A stretch of DNA of 36,973 nucleotides from NCBI GenBank assembly GCA_017640245.1, contig JAGFWA010000003.1, positions 1 through 36,973 on the forward strand, in the 5' to 3' direction. A program made the position numbers and the translations under genes. Every line of letters starts with the position of its first letter. Within the stretch, counting starts at the first letter, position 1. Positions 9,891 through 17,816 of this stretch are shown in pieces. This DNA is from Pelagibacteraceae bacterium. Its GTDB lineage: Bacteria > Pseudomonadota > Alphaproteobacteria > Pelagibacterales > Pelagibacteraceae. The notes below the pieces were generated by a model, which searched no databases, was not told where the DNA came from, and worked only from the letters and a program-made list of their open reading frames with translations.

Positions 9891-10833
9891 TTATTTTAAA
9901 ATTCTAAGACCTGGTATTAATTCTACTTTTCAAGATCTAGGAAGATTTGGATTGCAGCATCTTGGTATTGTTCCGAGCGGATGTATGGATCGGTCTTTAT
10001 TTTATCTTGCCAACCAATTGGTTGGCAACGAAGTTTTCGAAGGAGTTTTAGAATTTGCTTACCAAGGACCTTTGCTTGAGCTTGAAAGTGAAAGCGCTGA
10101 AATAGCTATAGCAGGAAAAGTTAATTTCAATGTTATTGATAAAAACGGAAAGATAAAACAAGGCGTATGCAATCAAAACTTTTGTATCTACAAAGGTGAG
10201 AAGATTGACATTATTTCAACAGTAAAATCCGTTTATGGATACCTGTCAATTTCTGGTGGTTTTAAATTGGATAAAGTCAAAGAAAGTATTTCTACCCTAG
10301 TTAGAGCAAAGATCGGTTCCAACGATGGTGAAAAATTAAAGTTAGGAGAAAAAATTTTTTATAATCAGATTAAATCAGCCAATTCAAAAAAAAAGATAGA
10401 ATTTAATTTTGACGAAAATAACACTATAAGAGTCATGGAGGGATTACAGTTTAGTTATTTTTCAAAAGAAAGCCAAAAAAATTTTTTCTTAAAAGAATAT
10501 GAGATTACAAAATTAACCGATCGAATGGGTATGAGGTTGGAAGGAGAGAAACTTCAAAATGTGATAAGCTCAAATATAAAATCAGAAGGGATCACTAAAG
10601 GATCAATACAAGTTCCAGGAGATGGCCAACCTATTATTCTTTTATCAGATCATCCTACAATTGGGGGTTATCCCAAAATTGCCAATGTTATTACTGCCGA
10701 TTACGATAAATTAGTGCAAAAAGCACCAGGAACAAAAATAAATTTCAAATTGGTCGACATATCAATTGCAGAAAGTGCATTTGAAGAATATCTAAAAAGA
10801 CTAAATAATAATTTAAATGCAATTCGTTTATAA
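9883..10833 (+). CDS. pxpC: 5-oxoprolinase subunit C (KipA/biotin-dependent carboxyltransferase-like family)
   Basis: A 316-residue protein of the AHS2/KipA family, normal length. The start FKILRPGINSTFQDLGRFG and the following LGIVPSGCMDRSLFYLANQL block are diagnostic, as is EGITKGSIQVPGDGQPIILL with DHPTIGGYPKIANVI near the C-terminus. It forms the 5-oxoprolinase with PxpA and PxpB. The ATG lies 8 bases inside pxpB, and the next gene starts 17 bases before its end, so the three plus-strand genes should be translated as one unit. Confidence 0.95.
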   Translation: MSNYFKILRPGINSTFQDLGRFGLQHLGIVPSGCMDRSLFYLANQLVGNEVFEGVLEFAYQGPLLELESESAEIAIAGKVNFNVIDKNGKIKQGVCNQNFCIYKGEKIDIISTVKSVYGYLSISGGFKLDKVKESISTLVRAKIGSNDGEKLKLGEKIFYNQIKSANSKKKIEFNFDENNTIRVMEGLQFSYFSKESQKNFFLKEYEITKLTDRMGMRLEGEKLQNVISSNIKSEGITKGSIQVPGDGQPIILLSDHPTIGGYPKIANVITADYDKLVQKAPGTKINFKLVDISIAESAFEEYLKRLNNNLNAIRL

Positions 10834-11683
10834 AATTCCAGGATATATTTTGTGTCTTCTCGCAGGTTTCTGCTTGAGTTTTGGAGGACCTCTTATTAGA
10901 TCTTATGAAAGTGCTAGCCCATGGCAAATTCTTTTTTGGAGATCTGTATTTTTTGTGTTGGCCTTGGTTGCATTCTTACTTTTAACTTATAAAAAAGAAG
11001 CCTTTAATATAATAAAAAAATCTGGATTCCCAGGAATTCTTGGAGGGGTTTTTTTATCTATTAGCTTTACCGGATATATTTTTGCCATGACAAAAACCAC
11101 TGTAGCCAATGTGGCTTTTATGTTGAGTACTCAAACTCTCTTCCTAGCAGTCTTTGGATATTTTCTTCTTAAAGAGAAAATTTCAATAAGGGGATTTGCA
11201 GCTATCATTATAGCAATGTTAGGAATTTTTTTAATGATTGGAGATTCTCTTTTCCGTGGATCTTTAACTGGGAATTTAATTGCTCTTCTAATATCCATTA
11301 GTCTTGCAGCGCTTATAATAACAATTAGAAAACACCCTAACCTAGATATGATTCCTGCAATTTTTTATGCTGGAATTTTAAGTTGTTTATATGCTTTTCT
11401 TATGTCAAAGAGTTTAGTTATTTCCTATAGAGATTTTGGTCTTTCTTTTCTTTTTGGTGTTCCTCAGTTAGCTCTCGGATTCATTTTTCTTACTATTGGC
11501 TCAAGAACTACGCCAGCAGTCACGGTTGGTCTGTTAATGTTAGTCGAAAGTATAGGCGGACCAATTTGGGTGTGGTTATTTTTTAACGAAATACCACCAA
11601 TGAATGTATTTATTGCAGGTTTACTAATAATGACAGCCGTTATTATTAAGAGTTTGGAAAAAGTAAAACCCGGTGTAAATTAA
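10817..11683 (+). CDS. EamA/DMT family transporter
   Basis: A 288-residue inner-membrane protein with ten predicted hydrophobic helices arranged as two EamA halves, the usual DMT layout. Landmarks are FGGPLIRSYESASPWQILFWR near the start, ATTVANVAFMLSTQTLFLA-like text in helix 3-4 (actual TTVANVAFMLSTQTLFLA), and RTTPAVTVGLLMLVESIGGP in the second half. It overlaps pxpC by 17 bases, so it probably belongs to the 5-oxoprolinase operon and might move pyroglutamate, glutamate or a related compound. That substrate is inference from context alone. The next 183 bases contain no confident gene. Confidence 0.88.
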   Translation: MQFVYKIPGYILCLLAGFCLSFGGPLIRSYESASPWQILFWRSVFFVLALVAFLLLTYKKEAFNIIKKSGFPGILGGVFLSISFTGYIFAMTKTTVANVAFMLSTQTLFLAVFGYFLLKEKISIRGFAAIIIAMLGIFLMIGDSLFRGSLTGNLIALLISISLAALIITIRKHPNLDMIPAIFYAGILSCLYAFLMSKSLVISYRDFGLSFLFGVPQLALGFIFLTIGSRTTPAVTVGLLMLVESIGGPIWVWLFFNEIPPMNVFIAGLLIMTAVIIKSLEKVKPGVN

Positions 11684-11866
11684 TTACAATTAGAATTTCA
11701 CATAATAAGAGATGAAAAAACCATCACAACATCTGATGTTTTCTCAGTAGAATCATCATTTATAAATAAGAATAAAAATTTTGCATTTTTAATTAACTCA
11801 TATGAGAAGTAAAATTATTATATACACAGTTTTGTCAAAAATCGATATAAAATCCAGTAAATAAGT

Positions 11867-13117
11867 ATGAAAAAAACAATTAACAAATTTTTTATATTAT
11901 TAATTATAATATTAGTAAGCATATTTACTGGCTATGAAAATCCAAATTTAGTAGAGGTCCCAAAAAAATATATTAACTACACTCTAAAAAAAATAGGTTT
12001 GAAAGATAGTTTTGTTAATAAAAAAGCGGACAATGACAAATTAAATAAATTAGAAAATAAAAAAGAAGATTTTAAAGAATTATCTGCAAACTCATTCTCA
12101 TTAATTTTTTCTAAAGTTAAGTCTTACTCTGGAAAAACCGCTTCTTTAATTATAAATAATAATAATAATAAAACAGATTATGAAATTTTTACAAGAAATG
12201 GCTTGTTAATTAAAAATGAAAATACATCAGAAATAAATTTACCTCTATTATTTTATAATGAAAGAGATGGTGGAGTTAAAAGTGTATTTACAATAAATGA
12301 TGAATATTTTGCTTTAATTTCATTAAAAAAATTCTCATGTTTGTATGCTGCTTTAATTCATTTAAAAAGTGGGAAAAAAATAATTGAAAGCAAATGTCTG
12401 CCAGACAAAAAAAAAGTTGATTTTGGTGGTTTGGGAGGAGCCTATGTTAAAAATAATAACAATATTTTGCTAACTATAGGTACACCAACTCATCAGTCAG
12501 AAGAAATATCAGCGCTCGCTCAATCAAAAAATTCAATTTTTGGGAAAGTGTTATTAATTAAAAATGAAACTTTACTTTCGCCAGGAGATAGTGATCAAAA
12601 TTATGAAATTTTTTCTTTGGGTCACAGAAACCCGCAAGGTTTAGTCCTTTACAAAAAAAATATATTTTCTTTGGAACACGGACCTCAAGGTGGAGATGAA
12701 TTAAATGAAATAATAAAAGGGAAAAATTATGGTTGGCCAATAGTTTCTTTAGGAACAAAATATAATAATGGTAAAAGTTTTTCTAGAAGTCACAGTAAAT
12801 ATAATTTTAAAGAACCTATATATGCATTTCTTCCTGCGGTAGCGCCGTCCTCTCTGAACGTATGTCCAGAAAATTTATCTACTTACTATCAAAATAATAT
12901 TTGTTTAATGGGCCTAAGCCTAAGAGGCGGGTCTATAATAATTTTTATAATAAATAAAAATAATATTCTTAATATTGAAAAAATTTCTTTTAAAAAAAGA
13001 TTGAGACATTTTGGTTTAGATAAATCTGGAAAACTATTTTTTGATAAAGAAAGTTATTTTTACATCACTGCTGACAACGATGGTTTATATAAAGTTAAAT
13101 TTAGTAAATTTAGATAA
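11867..13117 (+). CDS. Divergent glucose/sorbosone (PQQ-dependent sugar) dehydrogenase-like exported protein
   Basis: A 416-residue protein with an N-terminal hydrophobic segment (residues 8-24) that could be a signal peptide or membrane anchor, so an envelope or periplasmic location is likely. The C-terminal half carries the GSDH beta-propeller signature: SLGHRNPQGLVLY, then LEHGPQGGDELNEI and GKNYGWPIVSLGTKY, and a later AFLPAVAPSSL. The N-terminal half is asparagine- and lysine-rich and poorly conserved, and no convincing catalytic histidine is obvious there. It may use PQQ on an aldose, or may be a binding-only propeller. It is flanked by two gene-remnant-like stretches. Base composition is unusually A-rich even for this window. 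Confidence 0.7.
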   Translation: MKKTINKFFILLIIILVSIFTGYENPNLVEVPKKYINYTLKKIGLKDSFVNKKADNDKLNKLENKKEDFKELSANSFSLIFSKVKSYSGKTASLIINNNNNKTDYEIFTRNGLLIKNENTSEINLPLLFYNERDGGVKSVFTINDEYFALISLKKFSCLYAALIHLKSGKKIIESKCLPDKKKVDFGGLGGAYVKNNNNILLTIGTPTHQSEEISALAQSKNSIFGKVLLIKNETLLSPGDSDQNYEIFSLGHRNPQGLVLYKKNIFSLEHGPQGGDELNEIIKGKNYGWPIVSLGTKYNNGKSFSRSHSKYNFKEPIYAFLPAVAPSSLNVCPENLSTYYQNNICLMGLSLRGGSIIIFIINKNNILNIEKISFKKRLRHFGLDKSGKLFFDKESYFYITADNDGLYKVKFSKFR

Positions 13118-13216
13118 AATTAAAATTCTATCTTGATAGCTCTTTATTTAATTTGTTTATAAAGTCATTTATTAACTTTGCATCAAATAGTCCATTTTTA
13201 CGGAATTTTTTTGATC
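13118..13216 (-). pseudogene. Possible gene remnant (coding-like tail, no start)
   Basis: The gap after the dehydrogenase-like gene holds a minus-strand frame reading KKFRKNGLFDAKLINDFIN and ending in a TAG near 13132. It has no start codon, being closed upstream by TGA. A second frame starting MPKCDQK meets it at a run of seven A residues, which looks like a frameshifted junction. I do not recognise the protein. The rest of the gap up to 13256 shows nothing else apart from the promoter listed separately. Confidence 0.25.
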
Positions 13217-13234
13217 ACACTTGGGCATACTAAA

Positions 13235-13262
13235 TTGTTGCTACAGCTTAAAGGATTATGAT
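13235..13262 (+). promoter_or_regulatory. Putative sigma-70 promoter of the gcv operon
   Basis: TTGTTG (13235-13240) and TATGAT (13257-13262) are separated by 16 bases. Initiation near 13269 would begin the transcript about 20 bases before the first riboswitch helix, the expected arrangement. No terminator or start codon intervenes. Confidence 0.55.
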
Positions 13263-13283
13263 ATGCTTCCGGTGTGTTAGAAA

Positions 13284-13433
13284 GATAGCGTAACGGGAGA
13301 GACCATTTTTTGGCGCCGAAGGAGCAACCCCCCGGAAACTCTCAGGCAAAAGGACCGTTACCGTAATAACTCTGGAAAGCAGGCGTTAGCCTCACCGAAG
13401 GGGTAAATCTCTCAGGTAATCCGACAGAGGGGG
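13284..13433 (+). ncRNA. Tandem glycine riboswitch upstream of gcvT
   Basis: Two glycine aptamers lie in series. Aptamer 1 is closed by GTAACGG (13290-13296) with CCGTTAC (13355-13361) and contains GGGAGAG, GCGCCGAAGGAGCAA and CTCTCAGGCAAAAGGAC, the conserved glycine-aptamer core. Aptamer 2 is closed by CTCTG (13370-13374) with CAGAG (13425-13429) and contains CACCGAAGGGGTAAA and CTCTCAGGTAA. The linker is about 8 bases. Only about 17 bases separate aptamer 2 from the gcvT ATG and no terminator hairpin fits there, so control is probably of ribosome access (SD-like GAAGAG at 13439-13444). Glycine riboswitches upstream of gcvT in SAR11 are established. Confidence 0.95.
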
Positions 13434-13449
13434 ACAATGAAGAGTTATT

Positions 13450-14544
13450 ATGCAAACACAAAAAACAATTTTATATAATTTTCATAAAAATTTAGGAGCA
13501 AAGTTTGTTCCTTTTGCAGGTTATGAAATGCCAATTCAATATAAGGATGGCATTGTCAAAGAACATATTAGCACAAGAGAATCTGCCGGTTTTTTTGATG
13601 TTTCACATATGGGGCAATTATTTTTATCTGGAGACAAAGCATTGGAAAACAGTTTAGAAAAAATTATTCCTTTGGATTTGAAAGAAATTAAATTAAATCA
13701 ATCAAAATATTCCTTTTTAATAAATAATAAGGGCGGTGTTATTGACGATCTTATTATCACTAGAACAGAAAAGGGATTTAATATTATTTTGAATGCCGCC
13801 TGCAAGGAGAACGATATCAAAGAAATAGTAAAGTGTTTAAAGCCAGAGCATAAATATGATTTAAAGAACGATCTTTCACTTATTGCTATTCAAGGACCAA
13901 AATCAGAATCAATTCTAGAATCAATTGTTTGCGGCGTAAATAAACTTAAATTTATGAACGGAAATCATTTTCAATTTGAAAATAAAAGAATTTATATAAC
14001 CCGTTCAGGATATACGGGTGAAGACGGGTTTGAAGTTTCAATTACAAATTCAAAAGCAGAAAGTTTCACAAAACTTTTAGTGGAAAAAGGAGTTAAGCCA
14101 ATCGGCCTTGGAGCCAGAGACACTTTAAGATTAGAAGCCGGACTTTGCTTATATGGACACGACCTTAATGAAAATATCAATCCCATCCAAGCAAATTTAA
14201 AATGGGCCATTTCAAAAAGGAGAAGAGAAGAAGGAGGATTTAATGGTTGGGAAAATATAAGAGAAGATTTGAAGAATGGCGCATCTAAAATTCGAGTTGG
14301 TATAAAACCGTTAGGACGAATCATAGCTAGGGAAGGGACTAAAATATTTTCATCAAATGGTGAAGAGATAGGAGTTATTACTAGCGGGACTTTTGGGCCA
14401 AGCGTTAACAGCTCTGTTGCAATGGGTTATGTTAAAAGCGAATTTTCTAAGATTAATAACAAGATCCTCTTAGGGGTTAGAGGAAAAAAACACGATGCAG
14501 CAGTTTCAGAACTGCCGTTTTATAAAAAAAGTTATGTTAAATGA
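13450..14544 (+). CDS. gcvT: Glycine cleavage system T protein (aminomethyltransferase)
   Basis: A 364-residue cytosolic T protein, normal length. It transfers the aminomethyl group on lipoyl-GcvH to tetrahydrofolate, giving 5,10-methylene-THF and ammonia. The start with FVPFAGYEMPIQY, then SAGFFDVSHMGQ, the RSGYTGEDGFEV block and LGARDTLRLEAGLCLYGHDL are the family landmarks, including the folate-site aspartate region. It is the first gene after the tandem glycine riboswitch. The stop is 12 bases before gcvH. Confidence 0.96.
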   Translation: MQTQKTILYNFHKNLGAKFVPFAGYEMPIQYKDGIVKEHISTRESAGFFDVSHMGQLFLSGDKALENSLEKIIPLDLKEIKLNQSKYSFLINNKGGVIDDLIITRTEKGFNIILNAACKENDIKEIVKCLKPEHKYDLKNDLSLIAIQGPKSESILESIVCGVNKLKFMNGNHFQFENKRIYITRSGYTGEDGFEVSITNSKAESFTKLLVEKGVKPIGLGARDTLRLEAGLCLYGHDLNENINPIQANLKWAISKRRREEGGFNGWENIREDLKNGASKIRVGIKPLGRIIAREGTKIFSSNGEEIGVITSGTFGPSVNSSVAMGYVKSEFSKINNKILLGVRGKKHDAAVSELPFYKKSYVK

Positions 14545-14556
14545 AAAGGAGGACGC

Positions 14557-14937
14557 ATGAGTGAAAAAAAATTTTCTAAACAACACGAATGGCTAACGGT
14601 AGATGGCGAGATAGCTACTATTGGTATTACAAAACATGCAACAGAAATGCTTGGCGATATTGTTTTTGTTGAGTTGCCAGAAAAAGGAAAGAATGTTGAA
14701 AAAGATGGTCATGCAGGAGTAGTTGAATCTACAAAAGCAGCCAGCGATATTTACATCCCTATTTCAGGCGAAATTACAGAAGGCAATCAATCCATAGTCG
14801 ACAATCCCTCGGCAGTTAACAAAGATCCTGAAGGAGGCGCCTGGTTTTTTAAAATGAAAATTAAAAATAAATCAGATTTAGATTCACTTATGAGCAAAGC
14901 TGATTACGATAAATTTGTTACTGAGAATCCAAATTAA
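14557..14937 (+). CDS. gcvH: Glycine cleavage system H protein
   Basis: A 126-residue lipoyl carrier protein, normal length. The lipoylated lysine is K60 in the motif [12 protein letters not shown], and the C-terminal [10 protein letters not shown] is conserved. It shuttles the aminomethyl intermediate from GcvP to GcvT. A full Shine-Dalgarno AAGGAGG stands at 14546-14552, four bases from the ATG; this is the best ribosome site in the window and fits the higher stoichiometry usually needed for H protein. The stop is one base before the gcvP ATG. Confidence 0.97.
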   Translation: MSEKKFSKQHEWLTVDGEIATIGITKHATEMLGDIVFVELPEKGKNVEKDGHAGVVESTKAASDIYIPISGEITEGNQSIVDNPSAVNKDPEGGAWFFKMKIKNKSDLDSLMSKADYDKFVTENPN

Positions 14938-14938
14938 T

Positions 14939-17809
14939 ATGATTGATAATACGTCAAAAGAATTTATTGGAAGACATATAGGTCCCTCAGAAGAAGAGAT
15001 CAAAAAAATGCTGAAAGTGGTGGGAGCAGATTCTTTAGATGATCTAATAAAAAAAACTGTTCCAGACAATATTTTATTAAAAGATGAACTTAAAATTGGC
15101 AATCCAACTTCTGAACACGAATCTTTAAAGCAATTAAAAACTATTTCTGAAAAAAATAAAGTGTACACAAATTACATAGGAATGGGCTATTCCAACACTT
15201 ATATGCCCAATGTTATTCTGAGAAACATTTATTGCAATCCTGGTTGGTATACTGCTTATACACCGTATCAACCCGAAGTAGCTCAAGGAAGATTAGAAAT
15301 GTTGTTGAATTTCCAACAAATGATTTTGGATTTTACTGGTATGGATATAGCAAACGCATCTTTGCTAGACGAGGCTACGGCGACAGCAGAAGCTATCGGA
15401 TTAAGCAGAAGATTAGATAAAAATAATTTAAATAAAGTTTTTGTTTCAAGCGATTGTAATCCTCAAACTATCGATGTAATTAAAACAAGAACCGAAGTGT
15501 TTGGTTTAAAATTAATAATAGGAGATCAAGAAAAAGATTTAAAAGACATAAAAGGTGATATTATATGTGGAATTCTTGCGTATCCTGGAACGCTAGGAGA
15601 TATTAGAGATCCTAGTGAAGCAATTAGCGTAATTCATAAAAAAAAAGGGAAAGCAATTTTAGTTTGTGATCTCTTGGCTTTAGCAAAACTTAAAACACCC
15701 GCAGAACTCGGAGCCGATATTGCCGTTGGTAGTTCACAAAGATTTGGAATTCCAATGGGATATGGAGGTCCTCACGCTGCGTTCTTTGCAACAAAAGATG
15801 AATATAAAAGAGCAATGCCAGGAAGGATCATTGGAGTTTCTGTTGACCGTTTAGGAAAAAAAGCTTTGCGTATGGCATTACAAACTCGTGAGCAACATAT
15901 AAGGAGAGAAAAAGCAACTAGCAATATTTGCACCGCACAAGCTTTGCTTGCAATTATTTCAGCCGCATATGCGATTTATCATGGACCCGATGGTATTAAT
16001 AAAATAGCAGAAAGAATTTCTAAATTAACAAAAAGCTTTGCTGATAAAATTAAAAAATCGGGTTACGAACTTTATTCTGATAATTTTTTTGACACCGTTA
16101 CTATCCTTACAAAAAATAAAACAAAAAATATTTTTAAAAACGCACTAAACAATGGAGTAAACATAAGAATGGTCGATGATAATATGTTGTCCATTGCTTT
16201 TGATGAAAGAAAATCGGTTGAAAAAACTAACGATCTCTTAAAAATTTTTAATAGCTCTGAATCAATCAATGAAACAGGAAAAGTTATATTAAGCAACATT
16301 CCAAAAAAATTAGAAAGATCATCAAAATATCTTACACATCCTGTTTTTAACTCTTATCATTCAGAAACAGAAATGACTCGTTATTTAAAAAAATTAGAAG
16401 ATTCAGACATCGCTTTAAACAGATCAATGATCTCTCTGGGTTCATGTACCATGAAATTAAATGCAGTATCGGAAATGATCCCGGTTACTTGGGGAGGATT
16501 TTACGAACCCCATCCGTTTGCTCCTTTAGAACAAATGGAAGGATATAGAAACTTATTTACAGATTTAAAAAATTGGTTGAGAGAGATTACTGGTTTTTCA
16601 GGTGTTTCTCTACAACCAAATGCTGGAGCACAAGGTGAGTATGCGGGATTGATGATAATTAGAAAATATCATTTAGAAAATGGAGATAAAGATAGAAACG
16701 TTTGTTTAATTCCGAGTTCAGCTCATGGAACGAATCCGGCAAGTGCTCAAATGGCCGGTATGAAGATAGTGGTTGTTGGTTGTGATAAAAATGGAAATAT
16801 TGATATTGAAGAATTAAAATCTAAAGCAAAACAGTATTCAAAAAATTTATCAGCTCTAATGGTTACGTATCCATCAACCCACGGTGTTTTTGAAGAGAAA
16901 ATAAAAGAGATTTGCAACATTGTTCACGATAACGGAGGTCAAGTTTATATGGATGGAGCTAATCTTAATGCGTTAGTTGGAATTGCAAAACCAGGTAAAT
17001 TTGGTCCGGATGTATGTCATATCAATTTACATAAAACATTTTGCGTTCCACATGGCGGGGGAGGACCAGGAATGGGACCCATTGCATGCAAAAAGCATTT
17101 AGATCCTTTTCTTCCAAAACACGAAGTGATCAAAGACTGCGGACCAGCAACTGGTATCGGGGCAGTTTCTGCAGCACCCTGGGGAAGCGCAAGTATTTTG
17201 GTAATTTCTTGGATGTATATAAAGATGATGGGAGCTGAAGGTTTAAAGAAAGTTTCTCAAGTGGCAATATTAAATGCGAATTATATTTCAAAGAAATTAA
17301 AAAAACATTTTTCTGTTCTTTATACGGGCAAGAATGGAAATGTTGCCCACGAATGTATTATTGATATTCGCCCTATTAAAACAGAGACAGGAATTACCGA
17401 AGAAGATATTGCAAAGAGATTAATTGATTTTGGTTTTCATGCACCAACAATGTCTTGGCCAGTTCCAGGAACAATTATGATTGAACCTACCGAAAGTGAA
17501 AGTTTATCTGAAATTGATCGTTTTTGTGAAACATTAATTAAAATAAAAGAAGAAATTGATAAAGTTAAAAGCGGAGAATTTGATAAAAATGATAATCCGT
17601 TAAAAAATGCTCCACACACTCATGTCGAGCTTACGGCTAACGAATGGAAACATAAGTACGATAGAGAAACAGCAGCTTATCCTTCTGCAACTTTAAAATC
17701 TTATAAGTACTGGCCACCTGTTGCCAGGGTAGATAACGTCTATGGCGATAAAAATCTTTTCTGCTCTTGTCCGTCGATAGATGAATATAAAAAAGAAACA
17801 GCCGCTTGA
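14939..17809 (+). CDS. gcvP: Glycine dehydrogenase (decarboxylating), P protein
   Basis: A single-chain P protein, 956 residues, the length of fused GcvP (not split gcvPA/gcvPB). It decarboxylates glycine with pyridoxal phosphate and passes the aminomethyl group to GcvH. N-terminal FIGRHIGPSEEEIKKML and the PLP site NLHKTFCVPHGGGGPG (lysine about residue 699) are intact. I prefer the ATG at 14939, one base after the gcvH stop, over the in-frame upstream codon at 14915, which would overlap gcvH and add a non-conserved leader. No lpd (L protein) gene follows; it must come from elsewhere. Confidence 0.97.
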   Translation: MIDNTSKEFIGRHIGPSEEEIKKMLKVVGADSLDDLIKKTVPDNILLKDELKIGNPTSEHESLKQLKTISEKNKVYTNYIGMGYSNTYMPNVILRNIYCNPGWYTAYTPYQPEVAQGRLEMLLNFQQMILDFTGMDIANASLLDEATATAEAIGLSRRLDKNNLNKVFVSSDCNPQTIDVIKTRTEVFGLKLIIGDQEKDLKDIKGDIICGILAYPGTLGDIRDPSEAISVIHKKKGKAILVCDLLALAKLKTPAELGADIAVGSSQRFGIPMGYGGPHAAFFATKDEYKRAMPGRIIGVSVDRLGKKALRMALQTREQHIRREKATSNICTAQALLAIISAAYAIYHGPDGINKIAERISKLTKSFADKIKKSGYELYSDNFFDTVTILTKNKTKNIFKNALNNGVNIRMVDDNMLSIAFDERKSVEKTNDLLKIFNSSESINETGKVILSNIPKKLERSSKYLTHPVFNSYHSETEMTRYLKKLEDSDIALNRSMISLGSCTMKLNAVSEMIPVTWGGFYEPHPFAPLEQMEGYRNLFTDLKNWLREITGFSGVSLQPNAGAQGEYAGLMIIRKYHLENGDKDRNVCLIPSSAHGTNPASAQMAGMKIVVVGCDKNGNIDIEELKSKAKQYSKNLSALMVTYPSTHGVFEEKIKEICNIVHDNGGQVYMDGANLNALVGIAKPGKFGPDVCHINLHKTFCVPHGGGGPGMGPIACKKHLDPFLPKHEVIKDCGPATGIGAVSAAPWGSASILVISWMYIKMMGAEGLKKVSQVAILNANYISKKLKKHFSVLYTGKNGNVAHECIIDIRPIKTETGITEEDIAKRLIDFGFHAPTMSWPVPGTIMIEPTESESLSEIDRFCETLIKIKEEIDKVKSGEFDKNDNPLKNAPHTHVELTANEWKHKYDRETAAYPSATLKSYKYWPPVARVDNVYGDKNLFCSCPSIDEYKKETAA

Positions 17810-17816
17810 ATTAGTT

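Noticed and set aside
14915-14938. Upstream in-frame start for gcvP
   Set aside because: It would overlap gcvH and add eight unconserved residues; ATG 14939 is one base after the gcvH stop.
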